DNA from: Marispirochaeta sp.
GTDB lineage: Bacteria; Spirochaetota; Spirochaetia; JC444; Marispirochaetaceae
Direction of reading: 5' to 3'
DNA: 64,000 nucleotides
Assembly: GCF_963668165.1 (NCBI RefSeq)
Contig: NZ_OY764211.1
Location: 496,001-560,000 of the forward strand
Part shown: positions 6,599-13,905 of the stretch, piece after piece
Numbering within the stretch: position 1 is the stretch's first letter
Layout of the letters: each line of letters begins with the position of its first letter
The notes under the pieces: model-generated
Told to the model about the DNA's origin: nothing
Database searches by the model: none
Seen by the model: only the letters and a program-made list of their open reading frames with translations
Made by a program: the position numbers and the translations under genes

Positions 6599-7846
6599 TT
6601 ATCCAGCCGCTGGTCGAATCTTCCACACATGCCAATGGTGAAATAATTTTGCATCTCTTTTGGCGATGCTTCCAAGCCAATGGGTTGCTCGTCTTTGATG
6701 TCTTAGTTTCTTGAACTTCCGTCTGACCCATTTTACTAATGCCCGGTCAACATGTCTTAATACCGAGTACATCTCCGATTTGTAAAAGCGTCCGTAATAC
6801 TGCATCCATCCCCGTATTACAGGATTGAACATCCTCGACAAATCTTCCAGGGATTTTTCATTCTTTAAGTGCATTCTCCAACCCCTGACGGTCTGTCTCA
6901 TTGCTTTCTTTGCCTTGTTACTCACTGCGGGTGTAAAGTTGATAAAGTGCTTTCCATACCGATTTTTGGATCTTCTTGGACGGAATGTATACCCCAGAAA
7001 ATCAAACGATGTATGCTCATACCTTTCTTTTCGATCATCATCTTTACAATAGACGATCTTGCTTTTCTCCGGGTGTATCTCCAGTTTGCATTCCTCAAAC
7101 CGTTCTCTCAAGCTTTTGTACAGTTCTTCCGCAGCTTGCAGGTTTCTGCAGTGCACAACGCCATCATCAGCGTAGCGGGCAAACGGCTTGTCCGGGTGGG
7201 TTCTATCCATCCACATGTCAAAAGCATAATGGAGAAACAGGTTTGCCAGAACAGGACTGATAACACCCCCTTGGGGAGTGCCTTTTGTCCGCTTTACTAC
7301 TGTTCCATCAGCCTTCTGGAATGGTGCTTTAAGCCACCTCTCAATATAGAGTATCACCCAGGGGATGTCCGTATGCTTCCTTACTGCTTTCATCAGCAGG
7401 TCATGGTCAATGTTGTCAAACAAGCCCTTGATATCATACTCCAGCACCCAGTTATACCTCCAGCATCGTTCTCTCGTAACTGCCACCGCGTTAATTGCCG
7501 ATTTTCCTGGCCTGTATCCATAAGAATCTTTATGGAAATGCGGTTCAACTTCCGGTTCAAAGTAGATCTTTGCGACCATCTGCGCCACTCGATCCGACAC
7601 TGTCGGTATTCCCAACACTCGATTTCCGCCCTGCTTCTTGGGTATCTCCACTGCTTTCACGGCCGGGGGAAAATAGCTTCCCGATGACATCCGATTCCAA
7701 ATCTTGTATAGGTTATTCTTCAGATCGGTTTCAAATGCATCAAGGCTCTCATTGTCTATACCAGCCTTCCCCTTATTCGCTTTTACTCGTTGAAATGCCT
7801 CCAGCACCGTGTGCCTGGATATCTCGTACGACTTTGCTTTGTCCAT
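6599..7846 (-). CDS. ltrA: inner group II intron reverse transcriptase/maturase
   Basis: A complete 415-residue intron-encoded protein. Reverse-transcriptase motifs are in order: IPKKQGGNRVLGIPTVSDRV, YGYRPGKSA, YDIKGLFDNIDHDLLM, GTPQGGVISPVLANLFLHY, FARYADDGVVHC and FDFLGYTF. The maturase region ends with NPVIRGWMQYYGRFYKSEM. There is no HNH domain, so target priming would not use its own second-strand endonuclease. The ATG at 7846 has gggaggag just upstream. The protein would assist splicing of its RNA and its retrohoming. It belongs to a different lineage from the outer intron's protein, judging by sequence and domain content. Confidence 0.92.
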   Translation of the reverse strand: MDKAKSYEISRHTVLEAFQRVKANKGKAGIDNESLDAFETDLKNNLYKIWNRMSSGSYFPPAVKAVEIPKKQGGNRVLGIPTVSDRVAQMVAKIYFEPEVEPHFHKDSYGYRPGKSAINAVAVTRERCWRYNWVLEYDIKGLFDNIDHDLLMKAVRKHTDIPWVILYIERWLKAPFQKADGTVVKRTKGTPQGGVISPVLANLFLHYAFDMWMDRTHPDKPFARYADDGVVHCRNLQAAEELYKSLRERFEECKLEIHPEKSKIVYCKDDDRKERYEHTSFDFLGYTFRPRRSKNRYGKHFINFTPAVSNKAKKAMRQTVRGWRMHLKNEKSLEDLSRMFNPVIRGWMQYYGRFYKSEMYSVLRHVDRALVKWVRRKFKKLRHQRRATHWLGSIAKRDAKLFHHWHVWKIRPAAG

Positions 7847-8385
7847 TGGCTCCTCCCTTTCGGTTGACCAGCTTCCAAAGCTGGATAATACAGCTTCTTC
7901 GCTCCACTCCCATTACAGAAGCTTCAACACTACTACAAGCTGTTCCGCCCCTATACTCCGTATTGGTACTCTCAATCTTGTGGGGCTTCCACTTGATTTT
8001 CTCCCTTCTCATCGGAGTCGTAGGTTCCCAAGTTCTCAACTGAAGCCTGTACCACGTTCACGCCATCTCCATGCCGGCCACCGTCTGATCAGTAAGCAGG
8101 TTCCTTCCAGACTTATCCCGGGCTAACGACTACTTCCCGGTTTTGATGACATCCCTACGCTTTCGACACTTTATCAATGGTTCACGGGTGTTCGTCTCCA
8201 TTGGTACATACCTGACAGAGTCTTGCTCTGCCTTTTCCATAACGCTCACTACCATGGCTTTTGGCCACAGCAGCTTATGGTGGTTTGGAGCCTACACCTG
8301 CATGCCGGCTCCGAGGGGCCCTCCCTCATCTTCAGTTAAACATGACAGTTCCTCCTTTCGGCGAATTGCTGTCTTCTTGGCGCAC
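7847..8385 (-). ncRNA. inner intron 5' ribozyme region (domains I-III)
   Basis: The 539 bases between the GTGCG 5' end and the reverse-transcriptase start have no coding content and are rich in inverted repeats, as expected for domains I to III. I did not fold it, so exon-binding sites are not assigned. Confidence 0.6.
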
Positions 8386-9289
8386 AATCGTCGGCATAAC
8401 GAACGTATCGAACTCTCCGATAGTTGGGATCCATACTATCATAGGCAGACAATTTTCTTTGTTTCTGTAGAAGCTCCTTAGCCTCCTTCAGTCTTCCGGC
8501 CTTAATCCTCCGCAGTTTCCTCGCGTGAATTTTGGTATATTCCTTGTTGGTCTGGCGCTTCTCCCCATGGTATTCCTGATGAGAGATTTTCACCATGTAA
8601 GAGTCGAGTTCATGAAGGTAGATGTTGGACAATATTGGACTGATCACACCGCCTTGCGGTGCACCCGTCAGGGTATCACGTACCTTTCCTTCATCCATGA
8701 CCCCGGATTTGAGGAACATTTTGATGAGCCTTAGGAGACGTCCATCCTTGATTCGTTTCGAGAGGAGGCCGATCATGGTCTCATGATCAATGCTATCAAA
8801 GAAGCCTTTGATGTCTCCTTCGATGATCCAGGTCGTTCCGTTCCCCGACTCATGTATTTGTTGTAACGCGGTGTGGCAGCTTCTTTTGGGTCTGAATCCG
8901 TGTGAGTTCCTACTAAAGATTGGTTCATAGATAGCTTCAAGTATCTGCCTGACGATTTCCTGCACCACCTTATCGTAGAAAGTGGGGATTCCCAGAGGAC
9001 GGAACTTACCGTTCTTTTTCGGGATATAGACCCTCCTCACGGGTTTTGGCTTATAGCGTTCATATCGAAGTGCCTCAATCAGCTTCCTGATGCGTTTTCC
9101 TCCGAATCCGTCAATCGTGGTTTCATCCACACCCTTCGTGAGTTTTCCCGCATTGGATGCGAGCTTTGCATAGGCGGAAAGATAAAACCAGGGATTGAAC
9201 AAGTTTCTGTACAACCGGGTAAATTGATAGTCCTCCTTGTTTCTTGATTTCTGATTCAGGTTTGCCAGCACTATTTCAGCTCTCTGCAT
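8386..9289 (-). CDS. ltrA: outer intron-encoded protein, N-terminal part (RT up to YADD)
   Basis: The N-terminal 301 residues of the outer intron's protein. Visible motifs are LTKGVDETTIDGFG, VYIPKKNGKFRPLGIPTFYDKVVQ, SHGFRPKRSCHTAL, WIIEGDIKGFFDSIDHE, GAPQGGVISPILSNIYLHELD and VRYVRYADD. After YADD the frame runs into the inner intron and stops at 8336. ATG 9289 has aggagg 8-10 bases upstream. With the C-terminal part it forms a reverse transcriptase/maturase/HNH protein of about 603 residues, resembling chloroplast-like class intron proteins. It can be made only after the inner intron splices out. Confidence 0.87.
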
Positions 9290-9821
9290 TTCGCATACCT
9301 CCTACTGATAGCAAACGATGACACCTGCCCCCCTTCGCCATGTGACCGGCTTTCCCGATCTCGGACTACTACGGAGACTCCGTGACCATGACGGATATTC
9401 AAGGAACGATTCCCTATAGCTGGATATCAGCATTCCGTTTTAGGTCATCTCTGTTTAGAGAATTAAGCGCGATAGCGTAACGTAGGCTCCCATTTCATCT
9501 CCTTTACGTGCTATACGGCACGCTGGGAAACTCCTGCGATGTGAGTCGGTTGGACTTGTTTAACCATACTCAAGGGTTTCCAGTACTTTTCAGCCAGTCT
9601 TCGTACCCCCGGCGCCTTAGGGCCAGGAAATTTGGGTTCAGGCAGTATAGCTTTAGCCGTATTACGCCCTGACTTCGCATATCTGGCTCCTATCTGGCTT
9701 CGGAACCAATATGCTTTATGAGCATGCTCTTGTCCCTTAAGCCTTTCGGCATCAGGTAAGCTCATTAGTCTTTACAATCTCATCGCAATTGTTTTTTCAC
9801 TTAACCTCCTTACAGACGCAC
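9290..9821 (-). ncRNA. outer intron 5' ribozyme region (domains I-III)
   Basis: These 532 bases lie between the GTGCGTCTG 5' end and the intron protein's start. There is no supported coding content; an 84-codon minus ORF at 9511-9765 is not protein-like. Expected to fold as domains I-III. Confidence 0.6.
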
Positions 9822-9896
9822 AAGTCCCGGACCAGGGTCCCTGTGAACAGCAAAAGCGGAATCCAGTATAAGTTTTGACAATTCCGGATACAGCAT
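9822..9896 (-). CDS. GxxExxY-family protein, exon 1 (N-terminal 25 residues)
   Basis: ATG at 9896-9894 follows a strong Shine-Dalgarno (aaggagg, 8 bases upstream). It encodes MLYPELSKLILDSAFAVHRDPGPGL, the standard N-terminus of GxxExxY proteins, where a helix is followed by an LGPGLLE-type turn. The last codon, CTT, is directly followed by the group II 5' end. Joined to exon 2 at 5511 it reads GPGL-LELPYHNALYYEL, restoring the family signature. The exon is too short for ordinary gene finders, so the gene would be annotated as truncated if the intron were missed. Confidence 0.88.
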
Positions 9897-9904
9897 GGCA
9901 AAGC

Positions 9905-10018
9905 CTCCTTCAAGGTTTTACCTGTATCCCCCGGACCGTCTTGCCGCAGTCAAGGCCGTCTTGCCGCGGCCCTTGACTGCGGCAAGACGGCTGGTAGAAT
10001 GAAAAGGCCTTGAAGGAG
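9905..10018. repeat. large inverted repeat in front of the GxxExxY gene
   Basis: A perfect 20-bp stem (9936-9955 with 9971-9990, sequence beginning ccgtcttgccgcag) around a 15-base loop is nested inside an outer 11-bp match (ctccttcaagg at 9905-9915 with ccttgaaggag at 10008-10018). The loop itself repeats ccgtcttgccgc. In the minus-strand transcript the outer arm contains the GxxExxY Shine-Dalgarno, so folding could mask translation; it could also be an independent REP-like element. Confidence 0.75.
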
Positions 10019-10035
10019 TGGATTAAAAAAAGCTT

Positions 10036-10100
10036 TAACCACGACAAAAGGAATAAGAACTATAAATATGTCGTGCTCCTGTTGTGTCTGTAGTGGTTAA
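10036..10100. repeat. dispersed hairpin repeat, copy C (shorter)
   Basis: Starts taaccacgac, ends tagtggttaa, with the core aaaggaataagaact. Relative to copies A and D it lacks the internal segment with the second accacgac. Confidence 0.6.
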
Positions 10101-10122
10101 CACCTCTTCCGAACCGGGGATT

Positions 10123-10205
10123 TTAACCACGACATTCACGAAAACCACGACGAAGGAATAGGAACTTTACATATTCCGTGTCCCGGTAGTACCTGGCGTG
10201 GTTAA
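10123..10205. repeat. dispersed hairpin repeat, copy D
   Basis: Starts ttaaccacgacattcacg, has a second accacgac and the core gaaggaataggaact, and ends ggcgtggttaa. It aligns with copy A along almost its full length. It ends 5 bases before the stop codon region of the DUF456 gene. Confidence 0.7.
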
Positions 10206-10209
10206 AAAC

Positions 10210-10704
10210 TCAAAACAGCAGCACAGCCCCTCTAAAAAAATAAAACCCGATTACCCCGGTAACCGCAAGTTTTATAAGAATCGCCGCCATGGTGCCGCTG
10301 AATACGCCGAGGGCAGCCTTAAATGGGCGGGATTCAGGCCGTCTCCATATCAGTTCCCCCGCCAGGGCGCCCAGAAAGGTACCGATTATCGTACCGAAAG
10401 GCGGAAAAAAGATCGTACCGATTATCATACCGACTATACTGCCCCGTACACCGGCCTTCCCCGCGCCGGAGAATCTGGAAGCGGCTACCGGTAACAGAGA
10501 ATCAAATACCGCTGCCGCAACAGCCGCCGCTCCCAGCAGAACCAACAGCCAGACAGGGAACAGATTAAATGTTCCTGCCAGGGAGATAATGATTAGTGCC
10601 GCAAAGGCAATCGGCGGGCCTGGAAGTACAGGCACAATACAGCCGATAAGGCCTGCGATGATCAGCACGCTTCCAATGGAGACCGCAAGAATCGAAAGAA
10701 TCAT
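10210..10704 (-). CDS. DUF456 family membrane protein
   Basis: A 164-residue integral membrane protein. It has GLIGCIVPVLPGPPIAFAAL near the start, the glycine-rich IIGTIFFPPFGTIIGTFLGALAGEL segment and four to five membrane segments, the pattern of DUF456. The ATG at 10704 overlaps the stop of the upstream deacetylase gene (ATGA), which indicates translational coupling and argues against the longer in-frame start at 10758. Function of the family is unknown. It is the last gene of the minus-strand run that begins at the ATP-grasp fusion. Confidence 0.82.
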   Translation of the reverse strand: MILSILAVSIGSVLIIAGLIGCIVPVLPGPPIAFAALIIISLAGTFNLFPVWLLVLLGAAAVAAAVFDSLLPVAASRFSGAGKAGVRGSIVGMIIGTIFFPPFGTIIGTFLGALAGELIWRRPESRPFKAALGVFSGTMAAILIKLAVTGVIGFYFFRGAVLLF

Positions 10705-11735
10705 GCAGAAGGTCTCGTGGATGCGGTTATAAATCCTTGCAGCAAGTGTGCTGCACATTTTCCCAGGGTGGCAGTATTGTAGCCTCCTTCCTGGCAGATC
10801 AGGGTCGGAAGATCCATGGCCGCGAAGGCTGCGCCGATTTCTGCATAGTCTTCCACATCCAGGGCGAGTCCGCCTATTGGATCATCCCGGTGGGTGTCGA
10901 AGCCGGCGGATATTATAAGATACGCGGGGTTAAATTCCCGAATCTTCGCCAGGATACGCTCCAGGGCTGCCAGGTACTCCTTTTTTCCTGCGCCTTTTGG
11001 CAGCGGCTCGTTGTGGTTGGTACCTGCAGCCTGACCTTTGCCGGTCTCTTCAGTATAGCCCCAAAAGTAGGGGTACTCCGAGGAGGGGTCACAGTGAATT
11101 GAAGAGGTAAAGACCGATTTTACCTCTTCAAAAAACTCCTGGGTCCCGTTGCCGTGGTGATAATCAATGTCTACTATGGCAACGGGACCGGAGGGCAGCA
11201 GGAACTCCGCTGCAGTGGCGGCGTTGTTAAAGTAGCAGTAGCCGCCGAAGACCCGCGGCCCGGCATGATGTCCCGAAGGACGGCACAGGGCGTATACAGA
11301 TCTCTCTGTGCCTTTACGGATCATTTCCGCCCCGGTAAGAGCGGTCTCGGCGGAAGCCCGGGCAACCTCGTAGGTGCGCTTCTTGATCGGTGTTACAGCG
11401 TCGGTGCACCAGATGCCGCCCCACAGGGGTTCATCGACCCTTTTTTTACGCATGGCCCCTTCGCCTGGAAAAAGATCTGGATAAAACTCCTCATCCTCGC
11501 TGCTAAGAGACTCGGAGGTGTTTCGAATGTAGTCGTGGTAAGGATGAAGTCGAGCTATAAGCCTCTCCGGATAATGCCGGGCCGTTACAAACTCAAAGCC
11601 ACCCGCTTCGCGCAGGGCTTCCTTGATAGCCTCAACCCGTTTGGGGGTGTCCTTTACCTCGTAGGCCGCTGGTCCCAGCTGGTATTTCCAGTAGGGGTTA
11701 TGCAGACTGTCGTTGTATTTTTCAATGACTTTCAT
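10701..11735 (-). CDS. acetylpolyamine amidohydrolase / histone-deacetylase-family protein
   Basis: The 344-residue protein belongs to the arginase/deacetylase-fold family that removes acetyl groups from polyamines or lysine side chains using zinc. It has CRPSGHHAGP (catalytic His pair near 156-157), FNNAATAAEFL, VAIVDIDYHHGNGTQ (metal ligands near D191 and H193), ISAGFDTHRDDP (third ligand) and the terminal CQEGGYNTATLG. Length and motifs fit acetylpolyamine amidohydrolases best, but the true substrate is unknown. Its 5' end overlaps the upstream fusion gene by 14 bases and its 3' end overlaps the DUF456 gene by 4, so all three are likely co-expressed. Confidence 0.85.
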   Translation of the reverse strand: MKVIEKYNDSLHNPYWKYQLGPAAYEVKDTPKRVEAIKEALREAGGFEFVTARHYPERLIARLHPYHDYIRNTSESLSSEDEEFYPDLFPGEGAMRKKRVDEPLWGGIWCTDAVTPIKKRTYEVARASAETALTGAEMIRKGTERSVYALCRPSGHHAGPRVFGGYCYFNNAATAAEFLLPSGPVAIVDIDYHHGNGTQEFFEEVKSVFTSSIHCDPSSEYPYFWGYTEETGKGQAAGTNHNEPLPKGAGKKEYLAALERILAKIREFNPAYLIISAGFDTHRDDPIGGLALDVEDYAEIGAAFAAMDLPTLICQEGGYNTATLGKCAAHLLQGFITASTRPSA

Positions 11736-13878
11736 GGATTTCTCTTCCTTTGTTCAGCAGGTCAATTATCCTGTCCTGGGGAATAGCCGGACACCAGCGC
11801 TGCTGCCGCCCGTTCATGCCTCCGGAGCAGAAGATCGCGTTCAGTACTGCCTCTTCCGTGGCTTCGATAACCGCTTCATAGGCAATATTTATATGATTGT
11901 CGGAGATACATTTAAGGTTAATAAAGCTGCTCTCTGAGCGGGCCGGCCGGGGTTTGCGGTTTCCGGTACTGAAGGCTATGATAATCTCGCCGCTGGTTGA
12001 GGCGGCGTAAGAGCCGGTCCGACCCAGTCCAAGGGCTGCGCGCCGCGCGATACGATTCAGCTGGCTGCTTATAAGGGGAACATCGGTTGCTACAACAACA
12101 ATGATCGACCCTTCAGAGGCCTCCCTGCGGGCTGCGTAATCAAACTCGGTATCCAGCTGCCGCCCGACCACTGCGCCGTCAATAGTCAGGTTGCGCATCT
12201 TGCCGAAGTTGGAGAGCACCAGTACTCCGATGGTAAAACCGCTGCCCTCTGGTAAGTCGAAGGTCCGGGAGGATGTTCCGATGCCCCCTGCGAAATCAAA
12301 GCTGGTCATGCCAATTCCTGCACCGATGGAGCCCTGAGGAACAGGTCCGGAGGAAGCCGCTTCTATGGCCTTTATCGTATCCTGGGCGCTGCAGCTGCCG
12401 ATACGGACATCATTAAGAAACGAGTCGTCCGCTTCGCCGACCACCGGAAGTATCACATCGGTCTCGGTACCCATGGTGGGATACTTCCGGCTCATATGCT
12501 GAATTACCCCGGCGTGGACCCTGCCGACTGAGTGGGAATTAGTCAGTACTATCGGTGTTTCCAGCCACCCGGTCTCAAGGACCTGGGTCAGACCTGACAT
12601 CTCGCCGACACCGTTAAGAACAAAGCCCCCGGCGGCTATGCGGTTCGCATAGGTTTGTCCTGCGGGCATAATGGCGGTAACCCCGGTCCTGATACTGCTT
12701 GTCCCGGTTTGTCCGGGAATCAGTACATTGTCCTCAATCCTGGTGAAGTGTCCGACCCGTACTCCTTTGACATCGGTAATGGCATTAATGAGCCCCGGAC
12801 TCATGCGGCCGATCTGAATCCCCAAGTCTCTGACGGAAGACCGGGGGCTTAAGGAAGGGTTACGGTTTTTCTTGTTTTTCCGCGCCGGTCTGATAGCCAT
12901 GCCGTAACGGCGGGCAGCGGAACGGATTATCAGGCGCATTACGTCCCGGAATTCAAGGCCCCGCTCTTTGGCGGCAGTCATAAGAGATGCGTCAGGGTGA
13001 AGGCTGGGCAGGGGATTCAGCTCGATAAAATAGGGGGTGCCATCGGTATGCAGCCGGATATCAACACGCCCCAAATCGGGGCAGGTCATAATATCGAAGA
13101 CCTGTTTCGCCATTTGCAGAACGGCCCTCTCTTCGTAGGTGTCGATTCGGGCCGGACAGATTGCCTGGACTGCTCGGGCTGCCTCGCCGCCCTGTTTCAT
13201 GTCGTAATCGTATATATTGAATCTGCCGCCGATCTTTTCCAGGTCGAATGTATGTTCCACAATGTCCAGGATTTTCCCCGGGTAGCCCTCAATGAAGGGT
13301 ACACTCAGTTCCCGACCGGTAATGAACTCCTCTACGACCAGCCCTTCCGGATACTGACTGAGTATTTCACCTATACGCTGGTCTGCCTCTTTTTTGGATT
13401 CGACTACGGATTTCTGGGTAATCCCCTTGCTCGAACCTTCGGAATTGGGTTTGATGATCAGGGGATACCGGAGTTCTTCATCGATCTGGCGGTTTTTTCC
13501 GGTCATCAGGATTCCTTTTGGTACACGAATCCCCCGGGCGGCGAGCACAGTCTTGGCAAGGTGCTTATCCAGGTTAAGATGGAGGAGGGAGGCGTTTCCT
13601 CCAGTAAAGGGAATGCCCATCTGCTCATACAGGCCGGGATAAAAGGCCTCGCGGGAGCTGCCGATGGTACCCTCCGCCAGGTTAAAGATAAGGTCCGGTT
13701 CGCTCTCTACCAGCTGTTCTATTACCTGATGAGGGTTTCCTGTAACTTCCACGACTGTAACGGTGTGCTGCAGGCTGCTTATGGCCCGGTATACCCGGTC
13801 TATGTCGTCAGAGCTGAGCAGTTCAGCGGTGGCCTCGGAATCGTCGGTACGAAGATTATATGCAATGGTAATCCTCAT
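11722..13878 (-). CDS. ATP-grasp ligase fused to a P1/DmpA-family aminopeptidase
   Basis: A 718-residue two-enzyme protein. Residues 1-325 look like a D-Ala-D-Ala-ligase-type ATP-grasp enzyme: DLIFNLAEG, GIPFTGGNASLLHLNLDKHLAK, LIIKPNSEGSSKGI, GRVDIRL and FIELNPLPSL, where the E/N pair binds Mg-ATP. Residues 355-700 match the DmpA/P1 peptidases: NAITDVKGVRVGH, NGVGEMSGL, LTNSHSVGRVHAGVI and QGSIGAGIGM. In DmpA relatives the chain cuts itself before that Ser, here S517, which becomes the nucleophile. So the product may be processed into an ATP-grasp-containing alpha chain and a beta chain. Likely an amide or peptide ligase paired with a peptidase; substrates unknown. Confidence 0.85.
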   Translation of the reverse strand: MRITIAYNLRTDDSEATAELLSSDDIDRVYRAISSLQHTVTVVEVTGNPHQVIEQLVESEPDLIFNLAEGTIGSSREAFYPGLYEQMGIPFTGGNASLLHLNLDKHLAKTVLAARGIRVPKGILMTGKNRQIDEELRYPLIIKPNSEGSSKGITQKSVVESKKEADQRIGEILSQYPEGLVVEEFITGRELSVPFIEGYPGKILDIVEHTFDLEKIGGRFNIYDYDMKQGGEAARAVQAICPARIDTYEERAVLQMAKQVFDIMTCPDLGRVDIRLHTDGTPYFIELNPLPSLHPDASLMTAAKERGLEFRDVMRLIIRSAARRYGMAIRPARKNKKNRNPSLSPRSSVRDLGIQIGRMSPGLINAITDVKGVRVGHFTRIEDNVLIPGQTGTSSIRTGVTAIMPAGQTYANRIAAGGFVLNGVGEMSGLTQVLETGWLETPIVLTNSHSVGRVHAGVIQHMSRKYPTMGTETDVILPVVGEADDSFLNDVRIGSCSAQDTIKAIEAASSGPVPQGSIGAGIGMTSFDFAGGIGTSSRTFDLPEGSGFTIGVLVLSNFGKMRNLTIDGAVVGRQLDTEFDYAARREASEGSIIVVVATDVPLISSQLNRIARRAALGLGRTGSYAASTSGEIIIAFSTGNRKPRPARSESSFINLKCISDNHINIAYEAVIEATEEAVLNAIFCSGGMNGRQQRWCPAIPQDRIIDLLNKGREIHESH

Positions 13879-13899
13879 GCGTCCTCCCTGGTATAGTAG

Positions 13900-13905
13900 A
13901 TTATA
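13900..13905 (-). promoter_or_regulatory. possible -10 box before the ATP-grasp fusion gene
   Basis: TATAAT on the minus strand in the 27-base gap between recQ and the fusion gene, inside the near-palindrome tagtataatctactata. A Shine-Dalgarno (gggagg) follows. No good -35 is seen. Confidence 0.35.

Larger units (their letters stand above)
6522..8385 (-). mobile_element. inner group II intron inserted in the outer intron's RT gene
   Basis: The 5' end is GTGCGCCAAG at 8385, immediately after the codons for R-Y-A-D-D plus one base. A perfect domain V lies at 6595-6562, and the 3' end lies near 6522. It encodes its own complete reverse transcriptase. Keeping the outer frame needs exon 2 to begin at 6521 (GTGTCG), giving YADD-C-V-V-L-V-I-G. 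The more canonical AY end (CACTCAC) would put the junction one base earlier and shift the frame, so the 3' boundary is uncertain by a base or so. Length about 1.86 kb, with about 540 bases of 5' ribozyme sequence before the ORF. Confidence 0.85.
5512..9821 (-). mobile_element. outer group II intron, host of a second intron (twintron)
   Basis: The 5' end on the minus strand is GTGCGTCTG at 9821, directly after exon codons ending in CCG GGA CTT. The 3' end is CCTAC at 5512, an AY end. A canonical 34-nt domain V lies at 5606-5573. It is followed by a domain VI hairpin (GACTACTGG / CCAGTAGTC) with an unpaired A near the 3' end. Exact removal keeps the GxxExxY frame and rebuilds its motif. Without the nested intron the element is about 2.45 kb, normal for an intron encoding a reverse transcriptase with an HNH domain. 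All parts needed for splicing appear present. Confidence 0.88.

Noticed and set aside
6522..6675. The minus ORF 5614-6675 as an independent short reverse transcriptase
   Set aside because: Its first ~50 residues are translated from the inner intron's domains V/VI; the real protein continues from the YADD codons at 8386.
6869..7687. 272-codon plus-strand ORF
   Set aside because: Lies antisense to the clear inner reverse transcriptase; translation is Cys/His/Ser-rich and not protein-like.
9511..9765. 84-codon minus ORF inside the outer intron's 5' region
   Set aside because: Sits in the ribozyme domain I region with no coding signal.
4259..10205. CRISPR array formed by the accacgac repeats
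   Set aside because: Copies are few, irregularly spaced, long and palindromic, with no uniform spacers or cas genes.
12997..13896. 299-codon plus-strand ORF
   Set aside because: Antisense to the ATP-grasp domain of the fusion gene, which has all its motifs on the minus strand.
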